NCBI GenBank assembly: GCA_964035575.1
Contig: OZ037876.1
Location: 124,001 to 188,000, forward strand
Direction: 5' to 3'
Source: Rhynchopus sp. YZ270_cl-10
Taxonomy: Eukaryota > Euglenozoa > Diplonemea > Diplonemida > Diplonemidae
DNA: 64,000 nucleotides
Shown here: piece after piece, positions 1-9,599 of the stretch
How positions within the stretch are numbered: the stretch's first letter is position 1
Layout: the number at the start of each line of letters is the position of its first letter
Program-made: the position numbers and the translations under genes
The notes under the pieces: generated by a model
The model's database searches: none
What the model was told of the DNA's origin: nothing
What the model saw: only the letters and a program-made list of their open reading frames with translations

Positions 1-1726
1 TGCTGTCCAGGATGAGGCGGATGGGGAGGAAGTAGCGTGCTCCGGCACATCCGCAGTCGTAGCCGTCAGGAAGACACGTCACAACGGTGTTGTCTTCGTG
101 CTTGCAGACACTAGTCCCTGAGGGACACGTTGTGCCGCACATGTGAAGGTCGTTCTGCACCCCAAGCGACACAGCGGAGGTGCTGTTCTGGACACAGGTG
201 TAGCGGGAGCAAGACCCACGGGGTTGGCAGTCGAGTCCGGCCAATCCGTCGTGGCACTGGCACACACCTGTCGCAAGGTCACACACCCCCCGCCCGTTGA
301 GACAGGGAAGCTGTAGTGGGCACGTCACGTCGAGAGGCTCGCATGTGAATCCATATGGCGTGAGACACTTCTTCTCGTACGGAGATTTGCAGTCGCAGTC
401 GAGAGGGTGGTTCACGCTCTTCCCGTCTGGGCAGGTGACGTTGTCGTTGGGGCAGGACAAATGCTTTGTGTCAAGTGTCAGGAGTGCGGCGCATTCACAA
501 CGCACGTCCTCCGAAAAACAGTCGACAACACCTTCGCGCTGGCACCTCGTCGGTGCCTCATCTGGACAGGGGCAGTCCACAACACGGGTCACGACAACAT
601 TGCTGCCGGCACAGATGTAGAGTTCTGGTTCCTCACCACCCAGAGCTCTGTCCGTGCCGATGTCGGGATCCACGTCGTACGCACCTGCCGAGTCGGACAG
701 CTGCAAAACAGTTGTGCAGTTCTCCCCGTCGTAGCCGAAGGGACAGACACACGCACCTACAGCAAAGTCGCATACACCGGTGCCGATCTCGTTGCAGGCT
801 TCTTGCGGACATGTCTGCCCCTTAGGCAGGCAGGTGACACCGCTTCTCTGGACACACCGCACAGGTGAGTCGACAGGGCAGGGGCACGCAGCTGGGCTGG
901 AGACGTACACATCGGTGACGCCACATTTAAACCGCCTGCACACAGACTGCTCCTCGCGTGAGAGCGTCGAGCGGCACGAGCAGTCGCCGTACACACACGT
1001 GGTCACACCGCCCACAACGCACTGAGAGTACGGAGCGCTGCATGGCACACTGCACGATGACGACAGCGTCCCGTCCGCACAGAGCACAAGCTGCGCGGGT
1101 GCGCTGTTGCTCACAATGCACTCACCCGTTTCGAGGGAGCACACCCCCGTGAGGTGCGAGGTGGGGTGGCTGCAGATGGTTGCGGGGCAGTCGTCGAAGG
1201 ACGCACCGTTGATGCAGACATAGCCTTCTGGTGAGGCGCACTTCAGAGGCACCTCGGGAGGGCAGGGGCAATCGAGGTAGGAGTCCGCCTGGTCCTGCGT
1301 CTCGGGGCAGGTCACTTGGCCTGCGATGTTGTTGCGCGGGTCTGTGGCGCGCAGGGCAAGCAGGCCGAGACACTCGGGTGCTAGCGGCACACCGTCCCAG
1401 GCTGCGGGGAAGCAGACCTCGCTACCATCCTTCGTGATCGCGAGCTCGCTGGCGTCGCACTTAGTAGTGCAGACGTCTTCCGACGCTGCACAGCCACCAC
1501 CGCTGCGGTAGCACGACTGTTCGCACTCAGCCGTGTCATAGTTGCAGGTGCCGACAAAACGCTTGCCACTTGCCTGCCCAAAACACATATCCGTCTGAGA
1601 TCGCTGCGTACAAGCACACGTCGCCCCAGTAGGGTAGCACGACACCACATCCCCAGAGGAGCATTGAACGGGGAGCTCCAACGGACACCCCACCAAACCT
1701 CCGATTGCAAGGAAAAACACTATCAT
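1..1726 (-). CDS. Cys-rich EGF-like secreted or surface protein (5' part, runs off the left edge)
   Basis: The minus strand is open from an ATG at 1726 to base 1, giving 575 codons with no stop. It starts with a hydrophobic signal-like segment (MIVFFLAIGGLVGC). The rest is extremely rich in Cys, often as CxC or CPCP, with CPC recurring about every 60-100 residues. Two stretches fit the C-terminal half of an EGF module: one near residues 335-360 (CNEIGTGVC then CVC then C) and one near 480-505 (CLNGRGVC then CQC then C). Family knowledge suggests an extracellular, disulfide-bonded protein, either secreted or type I membrane; the C-terminus is outside the window, so an anchor cannot be judged. 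A likely spliced-leader acceptor (ACTAACCACAG) ends at 1764, 37 nt before the ATG. No intron is needed. The exact function is unknown. Confidence 0.8.
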   Translation of the reverse strand, partial: MIVFFLAIGGLVGCPLELPVQCSSGDVVSCYPTGATCACTQRSQTDMCFGQASGKRFVGTCNYDTAECEQSCYRSGGGCAASEDVCTTKCDASELAITKDGSEVCFPAAWDGVPLAPECLGLLALRATDPRNNIAGQVTCPETQDQADSYLDCPCPPEVPLKCASPEGYVCINGASFDDCPATICSHPTSHLTGVCSLETGECIVSNSAPAQLVLCADGTLSSSCSVPCSAPYSQCVVGGVTTCVYGDCSCRSTLSREEQSVCRRFKCGVTDVYVSSPAACPCPVDSPVRCVQRSGVTCLPKGQTCPQEACNEIGTGVCDFAVGACVCPFGYDGENCTTVLQLSDSAGAYDVDPDIGTDRALGGEEPELYICAGSNVVVTRVVDCPCPDEAPTRCQREGVVDCFSEDVRCECAALLTLDTKHLSCPNDNVTCPDGKSVNHPLDCDCKSPYEKKCLTPYGFTCEPLDVTCPLQLPCLNGRGVCDLATGVCQCHDGLAGLDCQPRGSCSRYTCVQNSTSAVSLGVQNDLHMCGTTCPSGTSVCKHEDNTVVTCLPDGYDCGCAGARYFLPIRLILDS

Positions 1727-1877
1727 AACATCAGAATCCCACTTCGCTACTTTAAAAAAAATCCTGTGGTTAGTGGTGACGATTGGGGGGTGGTAAGAGG
1801 TGCATACAGGTGCAAAAATAATGACGTGGTTGGTTACTTACTTAGAACACAAAAAGGCGGAAAAAGACACAGTGGGG

Positions 1878-2435
1878 TCAGAGAAGCTCTGATATCACCC
1901 CATACGGACGATCTTGCGCAGGTGGAAATTTGAACATGAAATACTGCAACACCTCTGACTCGAAGGAAAGTGTGTCGATGATGAGCAGCAGCTCCTCTTG
2001 GTCCATTTCTTGAAGCTTTTGTCGTATTCTGGTAGGGAGGTTGGAGTGCGATGCTTTTGACTCTTGCAACATATCGGTGAAGCGCTCGCTTCTGGTGCGG
2101 ATCTCTGTCATGAGCTCGAGGAAACACTGCCGTGTGCGCTCTGCGTCTTCGTTGCAGAGGTGCTTGGCCTTTTCTCTGTCCTCGATGATGTCGGTCATGA
2201 CTTGCTTCGTCGTCTCGTCGATGCGTGTCAACATGCTGCGCTTCAGACTCTCCATCTTCCCAAGAAGAATCTCTTTCAACTGTCTTTGGTCGGTGCGCAC
2301 ATCACGCAGCTCGTTTTCAAGCAACTCGTTAGCCTTGCGCGCGTGGATAAGAAGCTTCGCAGTTTCTTTGAGTTCGCGCTCCTTCTTTGCTTCTGCTTCT
2401 TTGAGACGCTTTTCTGCATCGACGTGCGAAACCAT
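1878..2435 (-). CDS. Coiled-coil protein, unknown function (185 aa)
   Basis: A single open frame of 185 codons begins at the ATG at 2435 (MVSHVDAEKRLKEAEAKK). Residues 5-120 are strongly charged, with heptad-like Leu spacing (LKEAEAKKERELKETAKLL), so a long coiled coil is expected. The C-terminal 50 residues are more hydrophobic and end in PYGVISELL. I recognise no family. A good acceptor (CCAACCACAACAG) ends near 2451, only 15 nt upstream of the ATG, which supports this start over the upstream in-frame GTG. The gene lies 150 bp upstream of the EGF-like gene and shares its strand. A cytoskeletal or flagellar role is possible for such proteins but is speculation. Confidence 0.65.
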   Translation of the reverse strand: MVSHVDAEKRLKEAEAKKERELKETAKLLIHARKANELLENELRDVRTDQRQLKEILLGKMESLKRSMLTRIDETTKQVMTDIIEDREKAKHLCNEDAERTRQCFLELMTEIRTRSERFTDMLQESKASHSNLPTRIRQKLQEMDQEELLLIIDTLSFESEVLQYFMFKFPPAQDRPYGVISELL

Positions 2436-2565
2436 AGACACAGAGAGACGCTGTTGTGGTTGGAATAAGGAAAATGTGTGATAATGAATTATTCATAATT
2501 GGGTAATTCTTAATATTCCTGTACGGAATATTGTTCATAAACTTCGTGTGTGATGTGGTAGTCTT

Positions 2566-2766
2566 TCATACGTTTTCAGGGAGCACGAACTCCTCCAGCT
2601 GCACAAGGCGCACGTTCTGGTGTGCAAACTCCTCCTGGAAATGCATATCCTTGCGCGCCTGGAACTCATCCTCCTCCATGTTCACACGCTCCCGTCTGCG
2701 TGCCTCTTGCCACGCCTCGTATTTGGCCTGCTTCAGCTGCTCACGTTTGCTCGTTTTAGGTGCCAT
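2566..2766 (-). CDS. Small basic/acidic helical protein (66 aa)
   Basis: Short single-exon frame starting at the ATG at 2766 (MAPKTSKREQLKQAKYEAWQ) and ending in PENV. The composition is highly charged and predicted helical (EARRRERVNMEEDEFQARKD), with no signal peptide and no membrane segment. Support comes from coding-like composition in an otherwise AT-rich spacer, the same strand as its neighbours and an acceptor-like TTACACTTAG about 20 nt upstream of the ATG. I recognise no family. Its size makes chance possible, so confidence is moderate. Confidence 0.5.
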   Translation of the reverse strand: MAPKTSKREQLKQAKYEAWQEARRRERVNMEEDEFQARKDMHFQEEFAHQNVRLVQLEEFVLPENV

Positions 2767-3102
2767 GTTAATGGACCAAAACGAGAACAATCTAAGTGTA
2801 AAACTTGGGCACTCTTGGTGCGAATTAGTCCGCCCAGAAGTATAACCTGAATGAGGTGTGCTGGGTATGGGTGTGGGGTTGAATGGGAAGCTGGGAAAAA
2901 AGGGGTCGGTTTATTTCATTTTCAATGTCTTCTTTTCTGTGCAACATAAGTATCCACATGAGAAGACGCACCACGTAACTAACATGTCTTTTGTCGGCTT
3001 TGCAACACATGCAGACCTACTGGCCAACTACGAAACTATGTCAATGAAGTTGGATACGAACGCCTCTACGGACGCAGGCATCAAGCAATCTATCAGATAT
3101 TT

Positions 3103-5205
3103 CTAGAACCCCAGCATATCGAGACCAAGACGGTGCGGCGGTGTCTGTGTGGAGTGTACGTAGATGTCAAGAATGTAGAATACATTATACGCTAATCTTA
3201 AAAGGTAACACGGAACCAAACCACAAACAACACAAAGCAGTAAGCATACCTTCGTAGGGTCCATCATGAACTGCTCAAAGTCGCGGTTCTCGTACGGCGA
3301 CATCGTAAACTTGTCCTGGAAGATAGACTTCTGCAGTGTCTTGTAGCGCGACTGCTTCATCTTCCCAAGCTTCACATCCCAGTCGCCGGGGTGGACAAAC
3401 TCTTTGCTGGATAGATACACCTGCAGGAAGTCTTTGTCCTTTTCGGGCCAGTCTGCTTCGGTGGAGGGAACCTGTCAAGTATTTGGTGATAATTTTGTGT
3501 CGTTTTTCAATGGTGGCAACTCTATTGCGCAGTTATTTAAAAGGTACATACCGTTGAGAGCAGCTTCGGGTTCTCCCACAGCTCCTGCCGCCTGTAGTAC
3601 GGGAAGTGGCGGTAGTTCTCTTCCCAGTCGAGTGGGAGCTCTGTGTCGTCGACTGTGAAGGGGTAGGGCTGGCCGGATGCCTTGGCCCTCTTTGCTTCGG
3701 CCTCACGCCAGGGGATGCGTGGGATGTAGTACACTGGGCGCTGCCAGTTCCAGCCGTGCGCGGTGCGTGACCCGGACACCTGCGCATGGTACTCGAGGTC
3801 GTCTTTGGTGGGCGGGAGAGTACCCCAGATGAAGGGCGTTGTGCGCGCTTGGGAGACGTCCTGGACCATTTCACGGACGTCGTCTTCTGCACCTTCACCA
3901 TGCATCTGCTGCATGTACGCGGCCACTTCTTCACGCTCCATGCGTCTGCGGAAACGCTTTTCCTTTGCCATCATACGCTTCTTTTTGCCTTGCTTCTTCT
4001 TCTTTGGCTTCTTCTCTGACACATCCACATCCACCTCCTCCACCTCAGCCTCAGGCTCAGGCTCAGGCTCCACACTCTTCTGAGGGCGCAGCTGTGCAGC
4101 CTCCTGCCGCAAATGCTCACTTCTGTTCCGCTCAATAATCCGCTCGATCCTCTTCGTCTCATGACTCTCAAACGCATTCCACTCAGAAGACGACTCCTCC
4201 ACAAGACCTTCGATAAGATCCTTACGCAGCGACGCCAACTCGTCGAGGTATGTGTGGAACATATGCCGTCCCTTAAGACGGAGGTAGTTGTACTCTGGAC
4301 CAAGCTTCGTGTCATCTTGGGCTTCAATCTCTGAAAGCCGGGCCTGCAGTTTGTCAAGCGTAATCTTCTTTTCGAGGAGAACCTTTAGGCGCGTCTTGTC
4401 ATATGGGTTGTTGCCACGCTCCCATGGGGACTTTGATTTGTCTAGGGAGGTGGAGAGCACGAATGCGAGACTGTCAACATCTAGTTGGTTGTGTCCTTCG
4501 AGCTCGAGAGGTGCACGACCGTAGAGGGAGACACGGTCTGCTGGGTCGAGGTTGGAAAGGGGTATGCTGCGCTTCTTCTCAGCCTCAAGAAGAGAGTCGC
4601 CGTCGGCTGCCAGCTGTTTTGCCTCCCACACCTTCATCCTCCGCATGCCACGCTTCGCCCCCTCCGGCGGTGTGTCCATCCCGCTCTTCCGCTGCAGCTC
4701 CGCCGCCCCTTCCTTATCACGCTTGCGTCTCCCCAACGCCTCCCTCAAGTCTTCATGCTGCAGCACCTTCTGCAGACCCTCCACACCAAGCCCCTCCCCT
4801 TCAATGTGCTGCATGTCAAGCGACTTCACAGGGTTCATATCCTCTGCTCTGCTGTCCCCTACATCACTGATCTTATCTCCTTTCACGGAGACCTTAGCGG
4901 TTCTGTAGGATGGTTTAAATGGTGAATGGTAAATGGTTTGATTAAGAAGATTGTTGAATAAAAAGAGTTGGCGTGAACCTCGATGAAGGTGTTGTGTGAT
5001 GTAATAAGGGGGGTGTGGGGTAGTATAAGGGGTGTTGGGGGTTTGGGAGAGATGCATACTTCTTAGGGTACAGTCCTTTGAGCTGCTTCGTAAGCGAGGC
5101 ACGTACCTCAGGTGGGAGCTCGTAAGGTCCCCTGCTGCTGCAGAGGCGCCGTTGCGTGTGGTGGCGGGTGTTGTGTGCCAGCAGGCGCGAGCATTGGGGC
5201 AACAT
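3103..5205 (-). CDS. Predicted mitochondrial protein, unknown family (586 aa, 4 exons)
   Basis: Exons 5205-5060, 4902-3552, 3471-3250 and 3144-3103 join in frame; 5' splice sites are GTATGC, GTATGT and GTATGC, and each intron ends in ACAG. The N-terminus (MLPQCSRLLAHNTRHHTQRR) is Arg/His/Ser-rich with no acids, typical of a mitochondrial presequence. The body is charged. Around residues 330-350 there is an EPEPEPEAEVEEVDVD run followed by a KKPKKKKQGKKKR basic run. The C-terminal third is aromatic-rich (NWQRPVYYIPRIPW, HFPYYRRQELWENP) and looks globular and conserved. This composition resembles lineage-specific mitoribosome or ribosome-assembly proteins, but I cannot assign a family. Exon 4 encodes only 13 residues (TPPHRLGLDMLGF), yet the junction phase and stop fit. 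Confidence 0.75.
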
Positions 5206-5700
5206 CGCACGCACGCACAAGAGATGGAAGCAGATCAAGAGGGAAGAGGGGAGGGAGAGCTCTTCCCAAGGATGTTGGTGTGGGTTTCTGTTCTATTCCT
5301 TTTTTGGGGGTGTATTGTTGGTTTTGAATGATGGATGTGTTAAAAAAATGGGTTGCGAGGAGGCGTTTTTTTTTGGTGTTTCGGGGAATATTTAGCGGAT
5401 CACTTTTTTGTTTTGTTTTTATTTTCGCATGAGAACAGACCCGTCTGAATGGTGTCGAAAAGAATACACATTTTACAAAAAGGGAGCGAAAGGTGCACAC
5501 TCCGAAGAGCAGTGTTCGTTTGTGTGTGCTTTTTTTTTTTTTTTTTTTTTTTTTGTTTTTGTTTTCTTTTGCCATAACAACCACCACCTGAGATGGCTTC
5601 TGTGCCCAATGTCACCCTCCCAAGGGACGAAACAAGGGACCTTACGGGCACACCTCATCTCTAAAAGACCACAGAGAGGTTCCTTTGTTCTTTGAAAGTC

Positions 5701-5732
5701 TGATGAACCTAAGCCTCTTGTGAGGTTCATCA
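5701..5732 (+). repeat. Dispersed hairpin element H1, copy 1
   Basis: The arms TGATGAACCT and AGGTTCATCA are a perfect 10-bp inverted repeat around the loop AAGCCTCTTGTG. The loop carries the CCTCTTGTG core shared by other H1 copies, but here the pairing arms lie further out. Confidence 0.6.
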
Positions 5733-6110
5733 CTAAAAAAAAAACGAAATAAGAGAAAGTTGGTAAGATCCCAGTGGGAGGCAGATCTCCGCTTCGCCAC
5801 GTATGAAAGAATAAAAGAAAAAAGGCTGAGTGCAAACCCAAAAGTATCTGGGGGTGAAATCCCCAAGAAATCCCCCCCCCCCCCCCCCCCCCCAAAAAGC
5901 TAACACTTACAGTGGCTAACACCTAAAATAGGCCAACCACCCAAAGTTGTCTGCACAGCATTTTCATGCAAACCCTCCCTTGGCTCCGTTCTTTTTCTTT
6001 TTGAAAAATTGTTGGAATAGTGCAGCTGCCACATGTGCAAGCTCCACTGACTATTCTTGCTGATAAATCTATTTAGCGTCGAAGCCGTTCACAGACAAAA
6101 AAAAACTTGG

Positions 6111-6154
6111 CTTGAAATACAACAGCCAATCGTGGCAGTGTACCTTGCCGGTGC
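6111..6154 (+). repeat. Dispersed element H2, diverged copy
   Basis: Begins CTTGAAATACAACAGCC and continues to CAGTGTACCTTG, matching the H2 pattern seen at 26514 and 60580 with several differences. Confidence 0.5.
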
Positions 6155-6520
6155 ACCGGAAAAAAGTCTTGAATTGTCACTAAAAGAGAAGTTGAAAGTG
6201 CAAACGCCTGCTAAAAAAAAAACAGGAATTTTTTTAGAGTACTTTTCGTTCTGCAGGGAATCCGTCCTTTAATAGTTGTCGGGGGATAACTTATATTTTT
6301 ATTTCAACACCACGACACTGTGTCAGAACGAATAAGGCCCTAAGAGATGCAGATGGGAGTGATCAAACATGGTAGTACAGTGCTGGGTAGAGGGGGAACA
6401 CTACATATTTTGTGGAAAAAAATTAAGATTCTGACGTTGTGTGGAGGTTGGAGCATCGAGCATATGGCCAACCCACTTTAGGGCTGGATGCTTATCTTAA
6501 CACAAACGACACATATGCAC

Positions 6521-6576
6521 AGATGCACAGATGCACAGATGCACAGATGCACAGATGCACAGATGCACAGATGCAC
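6521..6576 (+). repeat. Octamer tandem repeat (AGATGCAC)x7
   Basis: Seven uninterrupted copies of AGATGCAC, preceded by a partial copy (ATGCAC). The array translates as a simple Cys/Ile/Ala/Ser/Val/His/Leu repeat on the minus strand but no gene contains it. Confidence 0.9.
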
Positions 6577-6830
6577 AGAGGTTACAGTCTGTAAACAAAA
6601 AAAAATTCGAATTCCAAGGAAGTGCTGCCCTTTTTTGTTGGCTATACTTTTTTGAAAAAAAAATCTTGCGTTTGGCGTGAAATTCTTCGAAAGGGGAAGA
6701 AGAACAACCCTTTTCGCTAACACTTTTAGGGGGAAAGGGTGTGTGGAAATATTAAACTTTTTTTTTTTGCAAACAATATAGCAACGAATGGAGGCACTTT
6801 GTTTGCTCAAAAAAAAGAAAGAAAAATTTA

Positions 6831-6866
6831 TAAGATCACCCTAAGCTTCTCGCTTAGAGACCTTAC
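6831..6866 (+). repeat. Dispersed hairpin element H1
   Basis: TAAGATCACC is followed by the stem CTAAGC, loop TTCTC and stem GCTTAG, then GAGACCTTA. This matches the H1 arrangement of a TAAGATGAACC-like lead, a stem-loop and an ACCTT tail. Confidence 0.6.
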
Positions 6867-7223
6867 GAATAATAAACAGTACGCAAGACCAAAGTAACCT
6901 TCGCCACGGACATTTGGATGTATTTTTTTCCCTTTGAAAGATGGTTTCGTTATAATATTATCCTTGTTGAAAATGAAGAGAACGCTGCATGACGCCCAAA
7001 AAAAAACGTTCAAATCAATACTTTCCGAAGAGAAAGCACACAAAGGACGTTCAAAAAAAATATAGCCTTTTTTTAATAAAGATGAATGGTACCCTCTAGT
7101 GCACACAGCACAAAAGGTTTAGATGATGATTCTCATACCCAGTGACCTTCGGAAATAAAAACGAACAAAAACATAGCGTGTACAGAGGGGGGGGGGATTG
7201 GCACAAAAAGAAGGAAAATGTTA

Positions 7224-7292
7224 CGATGCACGCATCTCCGACTGACCTACGTACGACGCCAGCTATCCGATGACAGCATAAGAACCCTGTGG
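7224..7292 (+). repeat. Dispersed element H3
   Basis: Shares GATGCA, CTCCGACTGACC, ACGTACGA, GCCAGC and ACCCTGYGG blocks, in the same order and spacing, with copies at 10862, 35229 and 35769. Confidence 0.7.
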
Positions 7293-7765
7293 ACAACAGC
7301 ATTGTCCTAGCCGTTTTAACGTGCATTTAGTAGGGGCAGGGAAGGTGACCCCCTTTAGGACAAAACAGAATAGTCCCGTATACCGTATGCAGCCTGCATG
7401 AGGTCACAAAAAGTACTCACCGGGTGACCCAAAAAATAACCAAAAGTGTGAAGTTGGTAACGACAAAAAAATGAATCACTGAACGCAAAAAACTAAAGAA
7501 AAAAAAAAAGAAACAGATCGTAGACAAACAAAACAAAAAGGTTGAACTGCGTTCTGACCGGATGCTTTTTCTTGCTTTTGTTGCTTGATAATGACACAAT
7601 GATACCAAAGCTGTAAAAGCGTATGAGACCATAGTTGGGTGATATATGATCGTCTCCGTGAGACACGTAACAGGCTGGGAGAGCTTGTGAGAGTCTGTGA
7701 GAGCCTACTGGGAGCTGTGAAAAAATCTCACCCCGTTCATAGATCGCCCAACAGTGACAAAAACC

Positions 7766-7877
7766 CAGGGCGTTCGCCCCGGGGCGAAAAATATTTTTTT
7801 TCGTTAAAAAAAATTTTTCCTGAAAAAATGACATTTTATTTCGCCCCAGGGCTTCGCCCCACCGGGGCGAAACCCTG
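7766..7877. mobile_element. Short palindromic element with GGGGCGAA inverted ends (MITE-like)
   Basis: The left end reads CAGGGCGTTCGCCCCGGGG. The right end, read on the minus strand, starts CAGGGTTTCGCCCCGG. The ends are imperfect inverted repeats of about 24 bp, and more GGGGCGAA motifs lie inside. The centre is an AT-rich palindrome. No clear target duplication is visible, and a TAAA microsatellite abuts the right end. Confidence 0.5.
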
Positions 7878-7879
7878 TA

Positions 7880-7914
<35 letters not shown>

Positions 7915-9228
7915 AAAAAGGGGAGAAAAAAAAATAAAGAGAGAGAGATTTCTCCCCACCACCCTGTCGACCCCCCGGAGGGGGGGTCGCAGAGGGGTGT
8001 CCACTGTTCCGCAAACCCGCCTGCCGTGAGAGGAAGTTTCCCCAGCACTCCCGCTCCTCAATCCTGCAGTCTGGTGAAGCCCCTGTTATAGAAGGTGTCA
8101 CTACTCGTGTCAACTCTACCTTCAACGGCAGAGAGACGTTTTAGTTTATTGAAAATAATCAAAATAAGGATGAAGTCTCATATGACGGATGCCTCTCTCT
8201 TGTACATCTGTTTGATTAAACAACACAAAGAGACCCTCAGTGAGGGGGGATTGATGAAATTCTCCATCGTTTTGCTGGTTTTAGTCAGGAAAGTGCAGCT
8301 GTAATAGCACTTGTGCTGGGGAAGGGATCACGCGCAAATCGCAAATTTTTTTTGACCACTCAGTACCAGGGATTCACCCCCCACGAACTAGCTTCTCTCC
8401 GGCGGAAAATTTTTTTTGACCTATTTTAAGCACTAGTAAAAAAGCAAAAATTTCGGGTTTTTTGGCATTTCGCCACGATCAGGAAAAAACGATGGCGATA
8501 GCGAACGCCCTGCAAAAACCCAACAAAAAAAAATACAATGCGGGCCAGAATCCGCCGGCCAGAATTTTTACGAAGGCAAAAAAAAAAAAACATTTTTCAA
8601 ACGAGAAGGGAACAAAGACGGGGACCTCAGTTGTAAAAGCCCAATCCTGTAGTGTAATAAAGAGAAAAAGGTTTGTAAAAGATGAACCTCGGGTTTTTGC
8701 GTTGTTTGGTTACATCAATAAAGAAAAAAACAACAAAAGATTTTTACTGCCCCTTTGTAGGGGTATTTGTTCGAGCCTTGGTGGGAACCTTTCGCAAAAA
8801 AGGTAAATTATTTTTTTTTTTAAATAAAGAGTAGCTGGAAGTGCAAACGCCTCACCGTTCATCGGCGGACGCAGACACGGAAATAAATATTCTTAGCGGT
8901 AGTGATAACCTAAAGAATTTGAACACACATCCGCCAAAAAAAAAAAATCATAACCATGAAGCATATGAGTGTGATTCAGTTTTGTTTCTTTATTGCGAAA
9001 GGCGAAAAATGTTTTTTTTGTAGTTGCGACAATCAAAATCACCTCCAAGGAAGGGTTCTGCATACAAAGGTCGCCCGAAGGCTAGTTTTTTTTTTTTTTT
9101 CAACAAAATTATTTTCAGAAGCCACAAAAAGTCTGCACGTATTAATTTCTCTTTTCCTCTTCAGAAACGAGGGGATGGGTGGGATGCCTTGCAATGTCCT
9201 ACTCTGGCAAGAAAATGTCAAAAAAAAC

Positions 9229-9303
9229 TTGAAATACAAATCCCTCTCGTACCTAAACCTCAAGGTTTGTAAGATGATTTAAGCATCACATGCTTCGTCA
9301 CCT
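9229..9303 (+). repeat. H2-like element followed directly by H1 hairpin
   Basis: ACTTGAAATACAAATCCCTC starts an H2 copy. After GTACCTAAACC it runs into a TAAGATGATTT lead and the hairpin AAGCA-TCACA-TGCTT, then CGTCACCT, which is an H1 copy. The adjacency suggests the two families are related or co-mobile. Confidence 0.55.
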
Positions 9304-9599
9304 AACAAGGAAGTGCGTAGTTTTCCCCATAGTCTAAAAACAATGAAACTTGAGATGAATGTGCGTCGCCGTTAACGTACAAAACAAAATATGTAAAGAG
9401 ACAAGAAGACCCACAGAACCCCGCTCAGGGGAACTCCTCTAAAGTGTGTAACGATGTTCCCCCCTGAAAATTCAGCCCATTATTGTGGGAGAATTCATGA
9501 CGAGGGCTTCGGAAGATACAAAAAAAATCATTTTGAAAAAATTGTAGAAAAGGCTGCACTTGCTTCGAAAAACCCCCCCGACCCCCGAATAGACCCCTT

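Larger units (their letters stand above)
5206..9599. other. AT-rich repeat-bearing spacer
   Basis: A 4.4-kb stretch between the SLC6 gene and the 586-aa gene with no credible coding frame. It holds a 25-nt T run at 5530-5554, a 22-nt C run at 5872-5893, an octamer array near 6521, copies of dispersed families H1, H2 and H3, a GGGGCGAA palindromic element at 7766-7877, a TAAA microsatellite at about 7878-7914 and a CG-rich palindrome at about 7969-7989. Open frames here are made mostly of homopolymer-encoded Phe, Lys and Ser. Confidence 0.7.

Noticed and set aside
5473-5922. 149-codon minus-strand frame next to the poly-C and poly-T tracts
   Set aside because: It is composed of homopolymer-encoded Gly, Lys and Phe runs and has no acceptor or gene-like composition.
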